The position numbers and the translations under genes were made by a program. A stretch of DNA of 64,000 bases. Origin: Onstottus_B arcticum. Lineage in GTDB: Bacteria; Acidobacteriota; Blastocatellia; UBA7656. Numbering within the stretch: position 1 is the first letter of the stretch; each line of letters starts with the position of its first letter. The DNA is taken from assembly GCA_038040485.1 (NCBI GenBank), contig JBBPIE010000028.1, positions 1-64,000 of the forward strand. The letters are read 5' to 3'. Positions 60,077-64,000 of this stretch are shown here, in pieces. The notes under the pieces were generated by a model that saw only the letters and a program-made list of their open reading frames with translations, did no database searches and was not told where the DNA came from.

Positions 60077-60860
60077 AACCAAAAAAAGAGTTCTGGGTCT
60101 TCAGTTAGCTGTGGCTATCGCTTGGCTGTGTGTTTGGGAATTTGCGGGACGTTCATCGGACAACGTCTTCTTCTTGATCGGCACACCGTCGGCCGTACTT
60201 CGGGAGTTCAAACAGTTACTCTTCTTCGAAGATTTCCATTACCATTTTCTGGTTACAAGCGGTGAGGCGATGATTGGTCTGATCATTGGCACAGTAGTCG
60301 GGGCTGGCGTCGGACTGTCTTTGTGGTACTCGGAGACCGCTGCTGCTACAGCTAGACCATTCATAATCACGCTTGGCACGTTGCCCATCTTTGCGTTTGC
60401 TCCCCTGATGATTGTTTGGTTTGGTATAGGTTTCAGCATGAAGGTTGCGCTGGCGACGTTCTCAACTGTATTTGTAGCCTTCAATCAGGCATATAGAGGG
60501 GCTACCTTAGTTTCTCAAGAGTATGTTGACGTGTTGCGAGGAATGAATGCGTCTCGACATCAGGTCTTCGCTAAGGTGATCATCCCCGGATCATTGGATT
60601 GGGTCTTGAGTTCGATGAGATTGAATGTAGGCTTTGCGTTGCTTGGTGCCTTTATCGGTGAGTTTGTCGCATCCGATAAGGGCCTAGGATACCTCATACT
60701 TCGAGCAGCCGGCCTGTACAATATTCCTCGAGCATTAGCGGCCGCAATCGGTATTACTGTCCTTGCTCTGTTTTTAGACTTTGTAGCACGCTACGTCGAG
60801 AGTCACCGGCATGTGTTAGTTCAGATTCTCAGCGTCCCTCGATCCATCTGGCGCAGCTAG
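60063..60860 (+). CDS. ABC transporter permease (NitT/TauT type)
   Basis: 265 residues from MVVPRTKKRVLGLQL, with about six helices and the EAA loop QEYVDVLRGMNASRHQVFAKVIIPGS (about 160-185) that contacts the ATPase. The N-terminal LAVAIAWLCVWEFAGR and central LGTLPIFAFAPLMIVWFGIG are typical of SsuC/TauC-type permeases, which form homodimers. The start at 60063 (GGGAAGAAC upstream) overlaps the ATPase gene by 14 bp; the earlier frame to 59952 is antisense to nothing but overlaps the ATPase and has no ribosome site. It is the last gene of the operon. Substrate unknown. Confidence 0.9.
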   Translation: MVVPRTKKRVLGLQLAVAIAWLCVWEFAGRSSDNVFFLIGTPSAVLREFKQLLFFEDFHYHFLVTSGEAMIGLIIGTVVGAGVGLSLWYSETAAATARPFIITLGTLPIFAFAPLMIVWFGIGFSMKVALATFSTVFVAFNQAYRGATLVSQEYVDVLRGMNASRHQVFAKVIIPGSLDWVLSSMRLNVGFALLGAFIGEFVASDKGLGYLILRAAGLYNIPRALAAAIGITVLALFLDFVARYVESHRHVLVQILSVPRSIWRS

Positions 60861-61020
60861 GGTCAGGCATCACATTTCTAGATTTCCTTCAACAGAACGT
60901 CGGGAATGCACAACTACCGAGGTTTCATTGAGTGCATTCTGGCCTACATCCGAGAAGTTAAAGCCGGGCATTTTGTCGAACAACCTCACCCGATAAAAGC
61001 GGCAACATACTACATGCCAG

Positions 61021-61428
61021 TTACCCACCGTATCGGCTGAGATATAGCTTGCCTTCGTAATCAACCAAGCCGAGTACGACCCGGTCCAGCCAGCCAAAGC
61101 GCCCGAGCACGTTGCGCGCAATTTCTGCATCGGAGGGAAAGAACACGATCGTGTCGAATTCAAACTCAGCCACACTCAACGTGACTTCATGTCCATAGCC
61201 GACGAAGGTGCCTGTAGCCGTGCCAAACAATTGACGCATTCCCATTTCGATGTCAAAGCCGAGTGCTTCACCGACACGACGCTCGAAGAGACAGCAGCTC
61301 GCGCCGGTATCAACCTTGACCGGCAGGTCGAAGGTCTGCTCCTTTAGTTTGAGAGTGGCCTCAAGAGTGATTCCCGGTTCGCCAACGTCGTAGCTCAGCA
61401 GTTTTTCAAACTCCAACTGATACGCCAT
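61021..61428 (-). CDS. Clan AA (retropepsin-like) aspartic protease-like protein
   Basis: A 135-residue protein with VKVDTGASCCLFERRVGEALG (about 37-57), whose DTGAS is the catalytic motif of retropepsin-like aspartic proteases, and NVLGRFGWLDRVVLGLVDYEGKLYL (about 105-129), a typical C-terminal hydrophobic-Gly segment. One motif per chain means the active form must be a dimer. Bacterial members are poorly understood. The gene follows a DUF5678 gene by 3 bp, so the two are co-translated. The same pair recurs in cyanobacterial and acidobacterial genomes in my recollection; a regulatory unit is possible. Cytoplasmic. Confidence 0.8.
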   Translation of the reverse strand: MAYQLEFEKLLSYDVGEPGITLEATLKLKEQTFDLPVKVDTGASCCLFERRVGEALGFDIEMGMRQLFGTATGTFVGYGHEVTLSVAEFEFDTIVFFPSDAEIARNVLGRFGWLDRVVLGLVDYEGKLYLSRYGG

Positions 61429-61431
61429 TGG

Positions 61432-61782
61432 CTACCATCCGGCGAAAAGGACTTCGCTTTCTGAGGTCAAGCGTACTAGAAATGGATCTTCAACGCCTTT
61501 CTGTTTCGCTTGTTCGTGGGCTTCGCGAATTGTCGGCCCGTGCCCGACTAGCACGTCTCCAGCCAACGCTACGTATTGACCCGCGTACTCTTCGCGATGA
61601 GACTTCAGCCACTCGAGCCGGCGCTCGCGCGTCCCGTCGTCGCCATTCTGGCCGTGCGTCGGTTGGGCGCGGGCTTGCGCCTTTGCCTGCTCCAGCTCAA
61701 GGTCAAGGATCTGGCGCAGTTTTCGCTTTTCGGCCGACGAGAGCGAGCGTGCTTCGTCGATGATCTGTTCCAGTGTTGCCAT
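61432..61782 (-). CDS. DUF5678-domain protein, coupled to the aspartic protease
   Basis: 116 residues from MATLEQIIDEARSLSSAEKRKLRQIL. The N-terminal helical region resembles DNA-binding or antitoxin-like N-termini; then HREEYAGQYVALAGDVLVGHG (about 65-85) begins the DUF5678 domain, whose function is unknown. The ATG at 61782 has AAAGGTGA at good spacing and is preferred over 61839. The protease gene starts 3 bp after its stop. Together with the neighbouring small genes this looks like a set of linked regulatory or toxin-antitoxin-like units. Cytoplasmic and charged. Confidence 0.78.
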   Translation of the reverse strand: MATLEQIIDEARSLSSAEKRKLRQILDLELEQAKAQARAQPTHGQNGDDGTRERRLEWLKSHREEYAGQYVALAGDVLVGHGPTIREAHEQAKQKGVEDPFLVRLTSESEVLFAGW

Positions 61783-61831
61783 TCGCGTCACCTTTACCTG
61801 GGACGTCTGGGGCCGTTCCACACTAATCCAT

Positions 61832-62071
61832 CTAGCCATTTGCCAGATAGTGATGTGCGCGAGCCTTTGCCAAGCGCATCAGGTGTTCGATCTGCAGGTA
61901 GTGATCCAACTCCGACTTTTCCTCGTCTGGCAGGCCTTCGGTCTTCTCCCGAAAAATCAGATCAGCTACTCGCGCTTTGGCGTCTTCAGACGGCCGAAAG
62001 GCAATCACATTTTGCGGGCTCGAAGAGGCGATGAACTCGATCACTTCGTCGTAGACTTTGTTCGGATGCAT
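61832..62071 (-). CDS. Small conserved hypothetical protein (79 aa)
   Basis: 79 residues from MHPNKVYDEVIEFIASSSPQ. The blocks VIAFRPSEDAKARVADLI and KSELDHYLQIEHLMRLAKARA belong to a family of short proteins that I recall from cyanobacteria and acidobacteria, often before a gene for a PIN-type or HNH-type partner; no such partner is adjacent here. Predicted helical, cytoplasmic, possibly an antitoxin-like regulator. The ATG at 62071 follows GGAGTGAG. It lies 49 bp upstream of the DUF5678 gene in the same orientation. Confidence 0.72.
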   Translation of the reverse strand: MHPNKVYDEVIEFIASSSPQNVIAFRPSEDAKARVADLIFREKTEGLPDEEKSELDHYLQIEHLMRLAKARAHHYLANG

Positions 62072-62189
62072 TGTCTCACTCCACATGATCTGAACTGAAG
62101 TTTAGCACCCGCTGAAAGATTGGCAAGTGGAATCATTGGAATCAAACGGCCGCAGATCGAAACGAAGTAACTCCAGGGACAGGCATTGA

Positions 62190-62438
62190 CTACTGGGCGT
62201 TCAGCGATTCATTCGACTGGCCGAATAACTCTGCGCGCACTTCCTCCCACGGGATCAATTCGACGGTCCCCGCGTCGATCTCAACCACGCGTCTCTTGAT
62301 CTCTTCAGGCCATGCTGCTTCGACATCAGGCTCAGAAACGGGGTCAAGCGTCTCGATGAGTAAACCGGCCAAGGTAGCTCGATCGCGCTCGGGCAATTGC
62401 GCCGCTTCGCGAAAGACATCTTTAAGATTGGGTTCCAT
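62190..62438 (-). CDS. Putative addiction module component (antitoxin-like), orphan
   Basis: 82 residues from MEPNLKDVFREAAQLPERDR. The sequence AAQLPERDRATLAGLLIETLD followed by AAWPEEIKRRVVEIDAGTVELIPWEEVR matches the addiction-module family (TIGR02574 type), usually encoded just before a RelE/ParE toxin. No toxin follows: only about 100 bp without a frame separates it from the next gene. It is therefore orphan, or acts with a distant toxin. The frame is open upstream to 62669 but that part is antisense to the kinase 3' end. No clear ribosome site is seen. Confidence 0.8.
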   Translation of the reverse strand: MEPNLKDVFREAAQLPERDRATLAGLLIETLDPVSEPDVEAAWPEEIKRRVVEIDAGTVELIPWEEVRAELFGQSNESLNAQ

Positions 62439-62473
62439 AACAGATAGTGTACTCCACGGTGATATTAGATTCC

Positions 62474-64000
62474 TCATGATTCGCTCAGCGGGAGGGTAAA
62501 CTGCATCGTCGCACCCGCGACCTCGTTTAGTGTGGCCCAAAGACGGCCGCCATGCACCTCGATGATCGACCGGCTGATCGCCAGTCCCATACCCATGCCC
62601 TGCGGCTTGGTAGTGTAGAACGCAGTGAAAATCTTTTCGAGATCCTCCTGGTCGATCCCTACTCCGCAATCCTGGACCGCGACCAGCACGTGATCGGATT
62701 CGTGCGTGCGGGAACAGATGACCAACTCTCGCGGGCGATCACGCACCGCAGCCATCGCTTCGACCCCGTTCATCACGAGATTGAGAGCAACCTGTTGCAA
62801 CTGCACGCGGTCTCCGAAGACCGGCGGAAGATTTGCGGATAGTTCCAGCCGCAGCCTCACGCCTTTTCGCGCGGCTTCATTTTGCGTTAATAGGACGATC
62901 TCTTGAATAGCCTCGTTAATATCCAACTGCGCTTTCTGTGTCTCTGTTTTCTGCATGAGCGCGCGAATTCGAGCGATTACCTCGCCCGCCCGATTGCCGT
63001 CGCGGATGACGCGCTTGGAGGCTTCGCGAGCCTCTTCGAGATTGGGCGACTCACCCATGAGCCAGCGCAGGCAGGCGCTGCCGTTGGTGACAACGGCGGC
63101 AAGCGGCTGATTAATTTCATGCGCGATGGAAGCGGTCATCTCGCCAAGAGTAGTCACGCGGGTGACGTGCGCGAGTTCCGCCTGGGCGCTTCGCAGCGCT
63201 TCCTCGGCGCGTTTGCGTTCGGTGATGTCGTTGTTGGTCTCCAGGATCGCGGCGGGCAGGCCCTGCTCGTCTCGCTGCAATGACCAGCGGCTCACGACCA
63301 CGACCTGCGTCCCGTCTCGCTTCGTATGTATGAGCTCTCCTTCCCAGCGCCCGGTGCGGAGCAACTCCGCATTAATTTCTTCAAGCGGTGCAGGAAAGAT
63401 CGTCTGAGTGAGCTGGTGAGAGACCTTGTCGAGGGCGTGCTCTCTGGTCCATCCATACAGCTCCTCGGCGCCGCGATTCCAGTAAGTAATTACGTCGCTC
63501 ATGTCGCGGACGAAGACAGTGTCGTGCGTCAGATCGAGGAGGCGGGCCTGCTCGCGCAGGACCTCTTCGGCCTGTTTGCGCTCGATGGCGATACTCGCAA
63601 GATGGGTGATTTGCTCTATAACATTATGCTCTGGCGGAGTGGGGCTACGCGGTTCGCGATAATATATTGCGAAGGTCCCCAACACCCTGCCTGCCGAGGA
63701 TAGTATCGGCGTGGACCAACACGCTCGCAGGCCATGTGCTAACGCCAGATCGCGATAATCGGCCCACAACGGATCGGTGGCGATGTCGGAGACGTTCACT
63801 GGCTCCGCGCGGTACGCGGCGGTCCCGCACGAACCCACCGATGGACCGATGACCGAGCCGTCGATTGCCTCGGTGTAGTTTGTTGGCAGGCTCGGCGCCG
63901 CGCCGTGTCGAAGCCGGTTGGCTTTCGCATCCAACAAAAGGATCGAGGTCAGAGAACCGCTGGCCAGATCTTCGACGAGCCGGCATAGGGCATCGAGGAT
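62474..64000 (-). CDS. Sensor histidine kinase, GAF-PAS-HisKA-HATPase (5' end outside window)
   Basis: The frame is open to the window edge, so the first residues are missing. Visible order: a GAF domain (PVNVSDIATDPLWADYRDLALAHG), a PAS domain (DTVFVRDMSDVITYWNRGAEELYGWTRE) with PAC segment, the HisKA box with phospho-acceptor His in GEMTASIAHEINQPLAAV, and an HATPase with N box (LVMNGVEAM), G1 (VQDCGVGI) and G2 (MGMGLAISRSIIE). The HisKA type (HEINQPLAAV) occurs in kinases of the FixL/DctB/TodS style. The partner regulator is not in the window and probably lies beyond the edge. The stop is 36 bp before the antitoxin-like gene. Signal and output are unknown. Confidence 0.9.
   Translation of the reverse strand: MLDALCRLVEDLASGSLTSILLLDAKANRLRHGAAPSLPTNYTEAIDGSVIGPSVGSCGTAAYRAEPVNVSDIATDPLWADYRDLALAHGLRACWSTPILSSAGRVLGTFAIYYREPRSPTPPEHNVIEQITHLASIAIERKQAEEVLREQARLLDLTHDTVFVRDMSDVITYWNRGAEELYGWTREHALDKVSHQLTQTIFPAPLEEINAELLRTGRWEGELIHTKRDGTQVVVVSRWSLQRDEQGLPAAILETNNDITERKRAEEALRSAQAELAHVTRVTTLGEMTASIAHEINQPLAAVVTNGSACLRWLMGESPNLEEAREASKRVIRDGNRAGEVIARIRALMQKTETQKAQLDINEAIQEIVLLTQNEAARKGVRLRLELSANLPPVFGDRVQLQQVALNLVMNGVEAMAAVRDRPRELVICSRTHESDHVLVAVQDCGVGIDQEDLEKIFTAFYTTKPQGMGMGLAISRSIIEVHGGRLWATLNEVAGATMQFTLPLSES

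Noticed and set aside
62100..62189. A RelE/ParE toxin partner for the antitoxin-like gene
   Set aside because: The 90 bases downstream hold no frame, and the upstream gene is a histidine kinase.
1..64000. CRISPR arrays, insertion sequences, rRNA genes
   Set aside because: I saw no regularly spaced direct repeats, no transposase-like frame and no rRNA sequence.

Overview
The window looks like a chromosomal segment of an Acidobacteriota member, most likely class Blastocatellia. This is inferred from gene style, not from a marker gene. The clues are an Oar-type TonB receptor with an N-terminal carboxypeptidase-like domain, a secreted protein ending in the EF-hand-like cassette common in that class, two-gene aspartic protease/DUF5678 units, and many intergenic palindromes. 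There is no rRNA and one tRNA gene. The DNA is GC-rich, with AT-richer patches at about 2.2-4.1, 21.4-25.4 and 48.1-48.8 kb that look acquired.

Layout. 0.1-10 kb: an acyl-CoA catabolic group (biotin-dependent carboxylase alpha and beta subunits, an AMP-forming acyl-CoA synthetase, an AtuA-like protein), interrupted by small orphan genes and a PD-(D/E)XK nuclease. 10.2-19.9 kb: an RpiR/SIS regulator divergent from a TonB-dependent receptor, an M19-like dipeptidase and two serine hydrolases, probably a peptide uptake and degradation unit. 20.5-25.5 kb: a tRNA-Ile2 gene whose 3' part (42 bp) is repeated exactly 4,882 bp away. The repeats bound a small integrated island with a broken integrase, two secreted or anchored proteins, and a coupled nuclease-like/trypsin-like gene pair. 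25.8-47 kb: an ABC exporter, small secreted proteins, a degenerate receiver-domain protein, an EmrAB-TolC-type pump, an aldo-keto reductase, an RND-adaptor-TolC pump, a MobB-like P-loop protein and a porin broken by a frameshift. 47.4-56.4 kb: an FmdE-family protein, a DUF2971 gene, and a minus-strand operon reading formate dehydrogenase, DUF1641, OFA-type MFS carrier, VIT1/CCC1 carrier, NAD(P)-dependent dehydrogenase, aldo-keto reductase. 56.9-60.9 kb: a NitT/TauT-type ABC operon with an unusual second binding protein fused to membrane helices. 61-64 kb: aspartic protease, DUF5678, two small genes and a histidine kinase cut by the window edge.

The most interesting signal is regulatory. Seven upstream regions between 28.7 and 56.6 kb share one rigid architecture: a GCAAGA-like element, a second copy exactly 20 bp later, a GAAAGAAC-like element exactly 10 bp after that, then a TAATCT/TACAAT-like -10 box after 17-18 bp. 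These sites precede both paralogous small secreted proteins, the receiver-domain protein, the Lys/Gly-rich secreted protein (and the Emr-type pump behind it), an aldo-keto reductase, the RND pump operon and the formate dehydrogenase operon. This suggests a previously unlinked stress/redox regulon under one activator or alternative sigma factor. Two genes (the HlyD adaptor and the porin) each carry one frameshift that adding a single G would repair. These may be real mutations or sequencing errors.
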